A stretch of DNA of 25,885 nt from Betaproteobacteria bacterium (GTDB taxonomy: Bacteria; Pseudomonadota; Gammaproteobacteria; Burkholderiales; SG8-41). The position numbers were made by a program, and so were the translations under genes. Below are positions 7,961 through 16,381 of the stretch, in pieces. The notes under the pieces are model-generated. The model ran no database searches and was not told the origin of the DNA. It saw only the letters and a list, made by a program, of their open reading frames with translations. How positions within the stretch are numbered: position 1 is the stretch's first letter; every line of letters starts with the position of its first letter. Location of the stretch: assembly GCA_025363575.1 (NCBI GenBank), contig JANYDM010000008.1, positions 1-25,885 on the forward strand. The letters run 5' to 3'.

Positions 7961-10624
7961 ATGCAAAAAACCTTTAGCAACTCTTGCAAACGCGAAATCG
8001 ACCTCGGGGGCCGCAAAGGCGCTGTTTATTCACTGCCTGCCCTCGAAAAAAAGCTTGGCGCAAAATTTTCCCGCTTGCCGATTTCAATCCGCGTAGTGCT
8101 CGAATCACTGCTGAGAAACTGCGACGGCAAAGTGGTGCAGGAAGAGAACGTGCGCGAACTTGCGCGCTGGCAGCCGAATGGCAAGCGCGAGAGCGAGATT
8201 CCATTCGTGGTCGGGCGCGTGGTGCTCAACTGTGCCGCCGGCATCCCGCTGCTCGGCGATTTAACCGCGTTGCGCGACGCGATGCGGCGTGCGGGCCGCG
8301 CGCCGGGACTTGTGCAGCCGAAGGTACCGCTCGACATGACGCTCGACCACACGCTGACGGTCGATCATCACGGTACGCCCGATGCGCTGGAAAAAAACAT
8401 GCAGCTTGAGATCGAGCGCAACGCCGAGCGTTTCAGCTTTGTGAAGTGGGCGACGCAGGCCTACGACGGCATCCGGTTGATCCCCCCGGGCTTCGGCATC
8501 CTGCACCAGATCAACCTCGAATTCTTCGCGCCGGGCCTGCTGTCGAAAGACGGCGTCTACTACCCGGATTCGTTGGTCGGCACCGATTCGCATACATGCA
8601 TGATCGCGGGTCTCGGCACGGTCGGCTGGGGTGTCGGCGGCATCGAAGCGCAGGCCGCGGTTCTCGGCCAACCGGTGTACATGCTGACGCCCGACGTGCT
8701 CGGTGTGAACGTGACCGGCGAACTGCGCGCAGGTGTGACCTCGACGGACCTGGTCCTGCATGTGACCGAAATGCTGCGCAAGGCGAAAGTCGTCGGCAAG
8801 TTCGTCGAATTTTTTGGCGCGGGCATCGCGAAGCTCACCGTGCCCGACCGCGCAACGATAGCTAACATGGCGCCGGAATACGGCGCGACAGTCGGATTTT
8901 TTCCGGTCGACGCGCAAACTTTGAATTATCTGCGCCAGACCAGCCGTTCGGTGGAGCAAATCGCCGCGACCGAGGCCTACTACAAGGCGCAGGGTCTCTT
9001 CGGTCCGGCGCGCGCGGACGAGATCGATTACTCGGACTTGTTGACGCTCGATCTCGCGGCGATCACGCCAAACGTCGCCGGCCCCAAGCGGCCGCAGGAC
9101 CGCATCGCGCTCGCCGAACTCAAGACCCAATTCGCTTCGCTCCTTAAAAAGCCGACCGTTGACGGCGGGTATGGCAAAACCGAACCCAGCGCCGCCCCCG
9201 GTTCGCCGCGCGACGGCGCTGTGGTGATTGCCGCGATCACCTCATGCACGAACACATCGAACCCGGGCGTGATGCTCGCCGCCGGCATGGTCGCGAAAAA
9301 AGCCGTCGAACGCGGGCTTAAAGCCAAGCCCTGGGTGAAGATGTCGCTGGCGCCCGGTTCGCGCGTGGTCAGCGAATATCTCGTCGCAGCAGACTTGCAA
9401 CGCTATCTCGACCAGCTAGGCTTCATGCTCGCCGGCTACAGTTGCACGACGTGCTTCGGCGCGTCGGGGCCGATCGACGCGGCGCTCGAAACATCGATCA
9501 ACGATGCCGACGTCGTCGCGTGCGCCGTGCTGTCGGGTAATCGCAATTTCGAAGCGCGGATTCACCCCTCAGTGCGCGCGGCGTTTCTGGCGAGCCCGCC
9601 GCTGGTCGTCGCGTTCGCGCTCGCCGGCAGAGTCGATATCGATCTCGCGAACGAGCCGCTGGGTACCGACCCGTCCGGCCAGCCGGTCTTTCTCAAAGAC
9701 TTGTGGCCGACGCAGGACGAGCTGACGGCGGCATTGAACGCCGCGGTGAAGCCCGCGTATTACAGCAAGATTTACGGCATGGACTTCGAGGCGGCGCATC
9801 CACAGTGGAAAGCGATATCCAGCAGCACGGGGGAGACTTATGCGTGGAGCGAGAGCTCTTCTTATATAAAGCCGCCGCCGTTTCTCGACGAGCGCTACAC
9901 CGTCTCCAGCTTGCGCGAATTTCACGGCGCGCGCGCGCTCGCGATTCTTGGCGATTCGATCACGACCGACCACATCAGCCCGATCAGCAGCATCAAGGCG
10001 AGCTCCCCCGCCGGGCTATACCTGCAAAGCCTCGGCGTGAAGCCGGTCGACTTCAACAACTATGGCGCGCGCCGCATGAACCACGAAGTCATGGTGCGCG
10101 GCGCGTTCGCCAACCAGCGATTGCGCAACCAGATGGTGCCGGGGGTCGAGGGTGGTTACACGAAGCATCAGCCCGACGGCACGCAGATGACGATTCACGA
10201 TGCCGCCATGCGTTACGAAAAAGACGGCGTCCCCTTATTCGTGGTCGCGGGCGAGGAATACGGCACCGGCAGCGCGCGCGACTGGGCCGCGAAAGGTACG
10301 CGCCTGCTCGGCGTGCGCGCGGTGATCGCCAATAGTTTCGAGCGCATACACCGTAGCAATCTCGTCGGCATGGGCGTCTTGCCTTGCCAGTTTCCGCCGG
10401 GCGTAACGGCTGCTGCGCTTTGTCTTGAAGGCGACGAGGTATTCGCATTGACCGGATTGGCCGATAACGCCAAGCCGCGCCAGTCAGTGACTCTGGCGAT
10501 TACACGCGCGGATGGAAAGGAGGAGAGCGTGCAGCTGACGCTACGCCTGGATACGCCGGCGGAAATCGACTACGTCCGCCACGGCGGGATTCTGCCGTAC
10601 GTATTCGCCGGAATGACGGCGTAA
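7961..10624 (+). CDS. acnA: Aconitase-family hydratase (AcnA-like), divergent active-site motifs
   Basis: Starting at the ATG at 7961 the protein has 887 residues, the normal size of the AcnA/IRP branch. Known members interconvert citrate and isocitrate using a [4Fe-4S] cluster. Cluster ligands are present: C429 in ITSCTNTSNPG and C495/C498 in SCTTCFG. Substrate segments such as DSLVGTDSHT, LAPGSRVVSEY and ANSFERIHRSNLVGMG are intact. Several near-invariant positions differ: CFGASG (498-503) where AcnA has CIGNSG, NFEARIHP (A532) where FEGRIHP is usual, DHISPISSI (670-678) for DHISPAGSI, and GSARDW (A772) where GSSRDW is usual. The base Ser (S771) and following Arg (R773) remain. It lies downstream of the Bug and decarboxylase genes, after a palindrome. 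It could be ordinary AcnA or a paralogue for another hydroxy-acid; it does not have the AcnD signature after TTDH. Confidence 0.9.
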   Translation: MQKTFSNSCKREIDLGGRKGAVYSLPALEKKLGAKFSRLPISIRVVLESLLRNCDGKVVQEENVRELARWQPNGKRESEIPFVVGRVVLNCAAGIPLLGDLTALRDAMRRAGRAPGLVQPKVPLDMTLDHTLTVDHHGTPDALEKNMQLEIERNAERFSFVKWATQAYDGIRLIPPGFGILHQINLEFFAPGLLSKDGVYYPDSLVGTDSHTCMIAGLGTVGWGVGGIEAQAAVLGQPVYMLTPDVLGVNVTGELRAGVTSTDLVLHVTEMLRKAKVVGKFVEFFGAGIAKLTVPDRATIANMAPEYGATVGFFPVDAQTLNYLRQTSRSVEQIAATEAYYKAQGLFGPARADEIDYSDLLTLDLAAITPNVAGPKRPQDRIALAELKTQFASLLKKPTVDGGYGKTEPSAAPGSPRDGAVVIAAITSCTNTSNPGVMLAAGMVAKKAVERGLKAKPWVKMSLAPGSRVVSEYLVAADLQRYLDQLGFMLAGYSCTTCFGASGPIDAALETSINDADVVACAVLSGNRNFEARIHPSVRAAFLASPPLVVAFALAGRVDIDLANEPLGTDPSGQPVFLKDLWPTQDELTAALNAAVKPAYYSKIYGMDFEAAHPQWKAISSSTGETYAWSESSSYIKPPPFLDERYTVSSLREFHGARALAILGDSITTDHISPISSIKASSPAGLYLQSLGVKPVDFNNYGARRMNHEVMVRGAFANQRLRNQMVPGVEGGYTKHQPDGTQMTIHDAAMRYEKDGVPLFVVAGEEYGTGSARDWAAKGTRLLGVRAVIANSFERIHRSNLVGMGVLPCQFPPGVTAAALCLEGDEVFALTGLADNAKPRQSVTLAITRADGKEESVQLTLRLDTPAEIDYVRHGGILPYVFAGMTA

Positions 10625-10639
10625 TCCGCCGCGGACCGT

Positions 10640-11812
10640 TTATTTGCTGATGACTTCGTGCAGCAACGTATTTTTCTTGAGCAGTGCTTCGTCGATCGTC
10701 ACGCCGAGCCCGTGCCCGGTTGGCACTTCGACGTGGCCGTCCTTGATTTTGAAATCACTTTCGGGGCACAACGGGTCCTTGGCGGTCGCATTGAGGCCGA
10801 ACGTAAATTCTGCCGCGCCCATTGTGCGCGCTGCAGGGGTCGCCGCATAAAAGTGCGCGCTGGCGGCGGCGTCCAGTTGTGATTGCACCGCGAGGCCGCC
10901 GCAGTTGACGCGGATGTTTGCTGACTCGCCGACCGCCGCAATTTTTTTCGCGGCGGTCATGCCGCCCATTTTGTAGAGCTTGATGCAGAACGCGTCGCAC
11001 GCGCGCGCTTCGGCGTGCGCTTGCGCGTCCTGCAGCGTGAACACGCCTTCGTCGGCCATCACGGGCACGCCGTTCGCCGCGCGGCGGATCTCCGCCATGC
11101 CGGCGAGATCGCGCCGCTCGATCGGCTGCTCGATATAGCCCAGGCCCATAGGTTTGATCGCCGCGATCGCGGTGAATGCATCTGCCAGCGTCCAGCCCGT
11201 GTTCGGGTCTATGCCTATCATCAAGTCGTCGCCGACCGCCTTGCGCACGGCTGCGAACGTCGCGACGTCCTGGCGCCAGCCGCGGCGGTCCGCCATCTTC
11301 AGGCACAGCACGCGGATGCCGAATTCATCGACTGCGCGTTTCGCCTCCGCGATGACGACGCCGACGTCGTCGGCCATGCTGACTGACCATTCGAGCGGGA
11401 TGCGCGGCTGGCAGCAGCCGCCAAGCAGGTTGTAAATCGGCGTCTTCAGCGCCTTGCCTGCGGCATCGTGCAGCGCAATGTCAAGCACGGAGCGCGCGGC
11501 CGGATTGCCGGCGAGCCGGTTGTCGAACATCGCGTTGATAGTCTCGAAATCGAAAATCGATTTGCCCAGCAGCGCGGGCCCGTAGACTTCCTTGATCGCG
11601 GAAAACACGCTCGGCGCCGTGTCGGCCACGAAATGGCCGGGGCTGATCGGCCGCACCTGCGCAATGCCGGTGACGCCGCCCGCGTGGATTTTGACCAGGA
11701 CCTGCTTGCCGAGAAGGCTGTCGGCGGGGCCGGTGTCGTAGACGCCGCTCGCGAAAATGCGCTGCAGGCGCTGCGACAGCGCGGTGATGAAAATCTCTAT
11801 GCGATCGATCAT
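10640..11812 (-). CDS. Mandelate racemase / muconate lactonizing enzyme family protein (enolase superfamily)
   Basis: This 390-residue protein has the full enolase-superfamily layout. The magnesium ligands are D202 (IGIDPNTGW), E228 (YIEQP) and D254 (MADEG), with the second catalytic lysine K278 in CIKLYKMGG. The spacing between these residues is that of muconate-lactonizing enzymes. The KxK motif that normally supplies the first base reads C170-L-K172, so the first lysine is lost and the second, usually the base, is kept. Enzymes of this group isomerise, racemise or dehydrate carboxylates by abstracting the alpha proton. It lies 20 bases downstream of Bug copy E, clearly an operon, and converges with the aconitase gene across a 15-base gap. 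Likely substrates are muconates, sugar acids or similar; I cannot choose between them. Confidence 0.9.
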   Translation of the reverse strand: MIDRIEIFITALSQRLQRIFASGVYDTGPADSLLGKQVLVKIHAGGVTGIAQVRPISPGHFVADTAPSVFSAIKEVYGPALLGKSIFDFETINAMFDNRLAGNPAARSVLDIALHDAAGKALKTPIYNLLGGCCQPRIPLEWSVSMADDVGVVIAEAKRAVDEFGIRVLCLKMADRRGWRQDVATFAAVRKAVGDDLMIGIDPNTGWTLADAFTAIAAIKPMGLGYIEQPIERRDLAGMAEIRRAANGVPVMADEGVFTLQDAQAHAEARACDAFCIKLYKMGGMTAAKKIAAVGESANIRVNCGGLAVQSQLDAAASAHFYAATPAARTMGAAEFTFGLNATAKDPLCPESDFKIKDGHVEVPTGHGLGVTIDEALLKKNTLLHEVISK

Positions 11813-11832
11813 TGCGGGTTCCTCATATGGTG

Positions 11833-12801
11833 CTACTCGGGCTTGATGCCCGCTTTCCTGACGACGTTTTCCCAGCGCGGTATTTCTTCGCCGATAAATT
11901 TTGCGAACTGCGCCGGTGTATCGCCCACAGGCTCGAAACCCTGGGCCAGCATTTTTTCCCTGACCTCGGGCACGCGCATGATGGTGCCGATCTCTTTAGC
12001 AAGAATATTGATGTTCGCTTTCGGCGTGCCGGCCGGAAGCATGAGGCCGTACCACGACGCCGCGTAGTAGCCGGGAAATCCCGTCTCGGCGATGGTCGGC
12101 ACGTTGGGCAGCGCGATGCTGCGCTGGGAAATCGACACGCCGAGGGCGCGGACTTTGCCGGCGCTGATCTGCGTCAGCACCCCGGAAATGCCCGCAAACA
12201 ACAGCTGCACTTCACCGCTGACGAGACCGACGACCGACGGCGCGGCCCCCTTATACGGTACATGGATCATCTCGATGCCGGCCATCGACGAAAACAATTC
12301 CATCGCCAGATGCGTGACATTGCCGACGCCGCCGGAGCCGTAGATCAGCGTCCTCGGCTTGGCCTTGGCGAGCGCCACCAGTCCTTTGATGTCAGTCACC
12401 GGCAGGCTCGGGTTGACGATCAGCACCGAGGGACCGAGCGCAATGTTACTGAGCGGTGCGAAATCATTTTTGACGTCAAACGGGAGCCTGGCGGACAGGC
12501 TGGGTATCGCGATGGTCGAGTTCGCCATTAGTATGGTGTAACCGTCGGGCGCGGCCTTGGCGACGATGTCGGCGCCGATGTTGCCGGCGGCCCCGGGACG
12601 GTTGTCGACGATGAACGAGACGCCCAGCGCGTCGGTCAGCTTTTGCGCGATCACGCGCGCGGCGATGTCGGTGCCGCCGCCGGCCTGAAAGCCGACCACG
12701 ATGCGCACCGGCCGGCCTGGAAATTTTTCGGCAGCAGTTGCGCAGAGCGACAGGAGGGCGCAGGCCGCACCGGCGAACATCGGAATTGCACGGGGTCGCA
12801 T
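11833..12801 (-). CDS. Bug/TctC-family periplasmic solute-binding receptor (copy E)
   Basis: This 322-residue receptor has a signal peptide (core about residues 8-20, cleavage near ATAA-E). The mature start is KFPGRPVRIVVGFQAGGGTD. Family segments are DNRPGAAGNIGADIV, APDGYTILMANS, YGSGGVGNVTHLAMELF, VPYKGAAPSVVGLVSGE and a GIKPE tail. The loop GGGTD is the same as in copy C. It is the first gene of a two-gene operon with the muconate-lactonizing-type enzyme, so it probably binds that enzyme's substrate or a precursor of it (inference). It is divergent from the TauD-type dioxygenase gene across a 94-base gap that may hold promoters for both. Confidence 0.94.
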   Translation of the reverse strand: MRPRAIPMFAGAACALLSLCATAAEKFPGRPVRIVVGFQAGGGTDIAARVIAQKLTDALGVSFIVDNRPGAAGNIGADIVAKAAPDGYTILMANSTIAIPSLSARLPFDVKNDFAPLSNIALGPSVLIVNPSLPVTDIKGLVALAKAKPRTLIYGSGGVGNVTHLAMELFSSMAGIEMIHVPYKGAAPSVVGLVSGEVQLLFAGISGVLTQISAGKVRALGVSISQRSIALPNVPTIAETGFPGYYAASWYGLMLPAGTPKANINILAKEIGTIMRVPEVREKMLAQGFEPVGDTPAQFAKFIGEEIPRWENVVRKAGIKPE

Positions 12802-12836
12802 GGTACTGCCACTCCTGATTAATTTGCCGCGGGCGC

Positions 12837-12842
12837 TATAAT
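12837..12842 (+). promoter_or_regulatory. Candidate -10 box (TATAAT) for dioxygenase gene
   Basis: A perfect TATAAT lies in the 94-base gap between Bug copy E and the dioxygenase gene, about 53 bases before its ATG. The expected -35 region has no good TTGACA match, so strength is uncertain. An activator could be needed, but no regulator gene is present in the window. Confidence 0.35.
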
Positions 12843-12895
12843 ACTACGCACGCAGTTGTCACACCGGTACACAGTCCGAGGCAGGAGAGTCAATC

Positions 12896-13867
12896 ATGAC
12901 CGACACTTCACTGGCGCAGCGCAGTCCGCAGCGCGCGCAATTCAACGTCGTGCCCACGCCGGCCGCGCTCGGTGCGGAGGTGCGCAATTTCGACATCACG
13001 ACGCTCGACGATGCGACGTTCAAGCAGATCCACGACGTGTGGCTCGCCAATGTAATGCTGATTTTTCGCGGGCAGTCCGTGAGCGCCGAAGACCTGGTAA
13101 GGCTCGTCAGGCGTTTCGGCACGCCGGTGTCGTCGAAAAATCTGCATCAGAGCGAACTCAAGGAACGTGCCGGTACCGATCAATTGAGGCTGCCCCCTGA
13201 AGTCACCGTGGTGTCCAACGTCAAAGAGGCAGGCAAGACGATAGGCATACTTGGCGACGGCGAAATCGTCTGGCATTCGGATTTTTCGTTCAAGGAAGCG
13301 CCGACCGCCGCGCGCATGCTCGTCGCGAAGGAAATTCCGCCCGACGAGAAGGGCGGCAACACGATGTTCCTGAACTGCTACGCCGCTTATGATGCGCTCA
13401 GCGCATCGCAGAAAAAACGCATCGCAGGCAAAACCATCAAGCAGGGCAACACGGTCGATACCGCGATGAAGCTGCGCCCCGGCGCGTCGCTCGATGCAGA
13501 CATCCGCCACACCCCCGGCCCCAGCCATCCGATTATTTCGACGCATCCGAAAACCGGCTGCAACACGCTGTTCCTCGGCCGCCGCCATAGCGCCTACGTA
13601 AACGGTCTCTCGCTCGAGGAATCCGAGGCGCTGCTCGATGAATTGTGGGCGCACGCCGCGCAGCCGCGGTTTTGTTACGAGCACGTGTGGGCGGTCGGCG
13701 ACGTCGTGATCTGGGACAACCGCGCGACACTGCACAAGCGCGACGCGTTCGACTCGGCCGAACGCCGCGTCCTGTACGCCGCGCAGGTCGAAGGACACAA
13801 ACCGTACGAGGCGCCGAACGCGCTCAATCTGCCCGCGCATCCGCGCGCGCGGCTCTCCAACCGATAA
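12896..13867 (+). CDS. TauD/TfdA-family Fe(II)/2-oxoglutarate-dependent dioxygenase
   Basis: This 323-residue protein belongs to the family of alpha-ketoglutarate-dependent dioxygenases that hydroxylate taurine, 2,4-D and related acids. The iron-binding HxD motif is H127-S-D129 in IVWHSDFSF, the distal His is H280 in WDNRATLHKRDAF, and R291 lies eleven residues later, where the 2-oxoglutarate-binding Arg is expected. The segments HPIISTHPKTG (211-221) and GNTMFLNCYAAYDAL (155-167) are typical. Length is slightly above TauD. The start is supported by an AGGAGA ribosome-binding site just upstream of the ATG. No signal peptide is present, so it is cytoplasmic. It is followed after 15 bases by a molybdenum-hydroxylase large subunit, so both probably act on the same aromatic or aliphatic acid. 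Whether the substrate is a sulfonate is not visible. Confidence 0.92.
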   Translation: MTDTSLAQRSPQRAQFNVVPTPAALGAEVRNFDITTLDDATFKQIHDVWLANVMLIFRGQSVSAEDLVRLVRRFGTPVSSKNLHQSELKERAGTDQLRLPPEVTVVSNVKEAGKTIGILGDGEIVWHSDFSFKEAPTAARMLVAKEIPPDEKGGNTMFLNCYAAYDALSASQKKRIAGKTIKQGNTVDTAMKLRPGASLDADIRHTPGPSHPIISTHPKTGCNTLFLGRRHSAYVNGLSLEESEALLDELWAHAAQPRFCYEHVWAVGDVVIWDNRATLHKRDAFDSAERRVLYAAQVEGHKPYEAPNALNLPAHPRARLSNR

Positions 13868-13882
13868 CTCTCCCGGGCAATC

Positions 13883-16204
13883 ATGCATAAGCACGCCGAG
13901 CACGACCCGCATCAACATCACGGCAACCGCGTCGAAGACAGGCGCCTGATCACCGGTGCCGGCAAGTACGCATCCGACTGGAACGTCGCCGGACAGTTGT
14001 ATGGATATTTTCTGCGCTCGGACCGCGCGCATGCCGAGCTCGCCGCGCTGAATGCGGCGCCGGCGCTCGCGCATCCGGGCGTGAAACACGTATTCACCGG
14101 CGCGGACGCGATAGCCGCGGGCTACACCAAACCGCCGCATTCACTGACGATACCGGGCCGCGACGGCATGAAAGCGCGCGCGACCCCGCGTCCCGTGCTT
14201 GCGCACGGCAAAGTCAGGTTCGTCGGCGAAGCGGTTGCCCTGGTAGTAGCTGACAGCGCCGCCGCCGCGCAGGAAGCGGCGGAATTGATCGAGATTGAAT
14301 ATCGTGACCTGCCCAGCGTTACGCACCCGGAAGCGGCGTTGGGTACCGGAGCGCCGCAGCTTCACGACGAGGTGCCCGGCAACCTGACGTTCGAGGCCGA
14401 AGCGGGCAGCGCCAAAGAGGTTGAAGCTGCGTTCGCGCAGGCCGCGCACATCACGCGCCTCAAAGTCGAATCGACGCGCGTGTCGCCGAGCCCGATGGAG
14501 CCGCGCGCATGCCTCGTGACTTATGACGCGGCTAACGGCAGCTACCGCTTCAACGTCGTAATGCAAGGCGTCACGACGCTGCGCAAGCAGGTCTCGGCCT
14601 ATACGAATATGCCCGAAGAGAAACTGATCTTCGAGGCGCACGATGTCGGCGGTGGTTTCGGCCAGCGCACGGTCGCTTATCCCGAGTACTGCGCGCTGAT
14701 GATTGCCGCGAAGTCTTTGGGCAAGCCGGTCAAGTGGGTATCGACACGCGTCGAGGCGTTTCTGACCGACACGCATGGCCGCGCGAACATCATCGACGGC
14801 GAGCTCGCGCTCGACAAAGCCGGTAAATTCCTTGCGATGCGGCTGCATTGGATCAATGACATGGGCGCATATTTGTCGCCGGGCTCCGTCGGCCACATCC
14901 GCAATACGAGCGTTTGCATGACCGGCGTTTATCGCATTCCCGCTTTATATGCGACGTTTCGCGCCACATTGACCAACTGCACGCCGGTCGGCTCATACCG
15001 CGGCGCCGGACGACCCGACATCGCCTACGTGGTGGAGCGTCTCGTCAACCAGGCTGCGGCGGAACTCAAGATGGATGCGGCAGAATTGCGCCGCCTGAAT
15101 TTCATTCCGCCGGAGGCGTTTCCGTACAAGACGCCGACGGGCTCCATTTACGAAATCGCCGATCTGCCCGGATTGCTGAAGAAAGCGCTGAAGCTCGGCG
15201 ACTGGGACGGGTTTGGCGCGCGCCGCGAACAGTCGGCGAAGTCAGGCAAGCTGCGCGGCATCGGCATTTCGACCGTGATCGAGAACACCGGCGCCGGCAA
15301 CGCAGAGAAAGACGAAGTCGAATTGCGCGTCGATGCGGGCGGCATGATCGAATTGCACACTGTATCAAAGGCGCAAGGACACGGGCATGAGACGACATTC
15401 GCCGCCGTCGTCGGCGACGCGCTCGGCATTCCGCATGCGCGCGTCAAAGTCGTGCAGTGCGCGCCCGGCATCATGCTGCAAGGCAATCACACCGGCGGTT
15501 CGCGCTCGGCGGTCGGCGCGGGCGGCGTGAGCTATCTCGCGGCGCATAAGTTGATCGAAGAGGGCAAGTCGCTTGCCGCGCTCGAGATGAAGCTCGAGCC
15601 GTCGCAAATCAGTTACGCGGGCGGCGAGTTCCGTTCCACCGAATCGAAGCGCGTCGTCACGCTTGCCGATCTCGCGAAAACGAAGCCGCTCAAGGTCGTC
15701 GCCGAAGGCAAGTTCGGCTCGACGTTTCCGAACGGTTGCCACATCGCCGAAGTCGAAGTCGACCAGGAAACGGGTGCGGCGGAAATCGTTTCTTACTGCG
15801 CGGTCGATGATTGCGGCGCGGTCATCAACCACGCGATCGTCGAAGGTCAGTTGCACGGCGGCGTCGTGCAGGGCGTGGGCCAGGTGTTCGGCGAGCACAT
15901 CGTGTACGACCGTGATTCCGGGCAGCCGCTGTCGGCGAGCTTCATGGATTACTGCATGCCGCGCGCCGGCATGCTGCGCGAGCTGCGCGGCGAAGAACAT
16001 GCGACGCCGAGCAAAGTGAGCCCGCTCGGCGTCAAGGGCGTCGGCGAATCCGGCTGCACTGCATCGCTGCCCGTGCTGGTGGCTGCCGTCATCGATGCGC
16101 TGCGTCCGCTCGGCGTGACGCATCTCGACATGCCGCTGACATCGTCGAAACTGTGGCGCGCGATGCGTTCCGCGAAGCAAGCCCCGCAGTCCGCGAAATC
16201 ATAG
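13883..16204 (+). CDS. Molybdenum hydroxylase large subunit (xanthine dehydrogenase/CoxL form II-like), orphan
   Basis: This 773-residue protein is the molybdopterin-cytosine-dinucleotide-binding large subunit of the xanthine dehydrogenase/aldehyde oxidase family. Marks are RRLITGAGKYASDW at the start of the a/b-hammerhead domain, VGGGFGQRTVAYPEY, the form II active-site loop S371-YRGAGR-377 (true CO dehydrogenases have AYRCSFR) and GVKGVGESG with the catalytic Glu E722. The usual GQGHET loop reads G499-H-G-H-E-T504, so Gln is replaced by His. The first 13 residues contain six His (positions 2, 4, 7, 10, 12, 13), outside the conserved domain. The family normally works with an FeS small subunit and an FAD medium subunit; neither is next to it. 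It is co-oriented with the dioxygenase 15 bases upstream. The ribosome-binding site is weak. The likely reaction is hydroxylation of a carbonyl or N-heterocyclic substrate. Confidence 0.9.
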   Translation: MHKHAEHDPHQHHGNRVEDRRLITGAGKYASDWNVAGQLYGYFLRSDRAHAELAALNAAPALAHPGVKHVFTGADAIAAGYTKPPHSLTIPGRDGMKARATPRPVLAHGKVRFVGEAVALVVADSAAAAQEAAELIEIEYRDLPSVTHPEAALGTGAPQLHDEVPGNLTFEAEAGSAKEVEAAFAQAAHITRLKVESTRVSPSPMEPRACLVTYDAANGSYRFNVVMQGVTTLRKQVSAYTNMPEEKLIFEAHDVGGGFGQRTVAYPEYCALMIAAKSLGKPVKWVSTRVEAFLTDTHGRANIIDGELALDKAGKFLAMRLHWINDMGAYLSPGSVGHIRNTSVCMTGVYRIPALYATFRATLTNCTPVGSYRGAGRPDIAYVVERLVNQAAAELKMDAAELRRLNFIPPEAFPYKTPTGSIYEIADLPGLLKKALKLGDWDGFGARREQSAKSGKLRGIGISTVIENTGAGNAEKDEVELRVDAGGMIELHTVSKAQGHGHETTFAAVVGDALGIPHARVKVVQCAPGIMLQGNHTGGSRSAVGAGGVSYLAAHKLIEEGKSLAALEMKLEPSQISYAGGEFRSTESKRVVTLADLAKTKPLKVVAEGKFGSTFPNGCHIAEVEVDQETGAAEIVSYCAVDDCGAVINHAIVEGQLHGGVVQGVGQVFGEHIVYDRDSGQPLSASFMDYCMPRAGMLRELRGEEHATPSKVSPLGVKGVGESGCTASLPVLVAAVIDALRPLGVTHLDMPLTSSKLWRAMRSAKQAPQSAKS

Positions 16205-16244
16205 AGCCGGCTCCCCGGCGCGCACTGCGCGCCGCGCGCGCGTG

Positions 16245-16279
16245 TGTACGCCAGCGCACAGATTGCCTGTGCACGTACA
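16245..16279. other. Two-part stem-loop in intergenic region
   Basis: In the 177-base gap between the molybdenum hydroxylase and the secreted protein gene, TGTACG (16245-16250) pairs with CGTACA (16274-16279), and inside it GCACAG (16256-16261) pairs with CTGTGC (16267-16272) across an ATTGC loop. Just upstream, GGCGCGC-ACT-GCGCGCC forms another short hairpin. Neither is followed by a T-run. They may mark the 3' end of the upstream transcript or a protein-binding site. Confidence 0.4.
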
Positions 16280-16381
16280 GCTAATCTAACGATGGACCCG
16301 ATATACGCGGAGTGAGGCCGGGTCGCAGGCGACGTCCATAATTTTAGGATGCTGCATCCGCGCGGCAGCCCGGAGAATCCC

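Noticed and set aside
7961..10624. AcnD, methylcitrate dehydratase of the propionate pathway
   Set aside because: The sequence after TTDH and the overall layout follow AcnA, and no prpB, prpC or prpF genes are nearby despite a PrpD-family gene at 17690.
13883..16204. Carbon monoxide dehydrogenase CoxL
   Set aside because: The active-site loop is SYRGAGR (form II), not the AYRCSFR with the essential Cys of true CO dehydrogenases, and CoxS/CoxM are absent.
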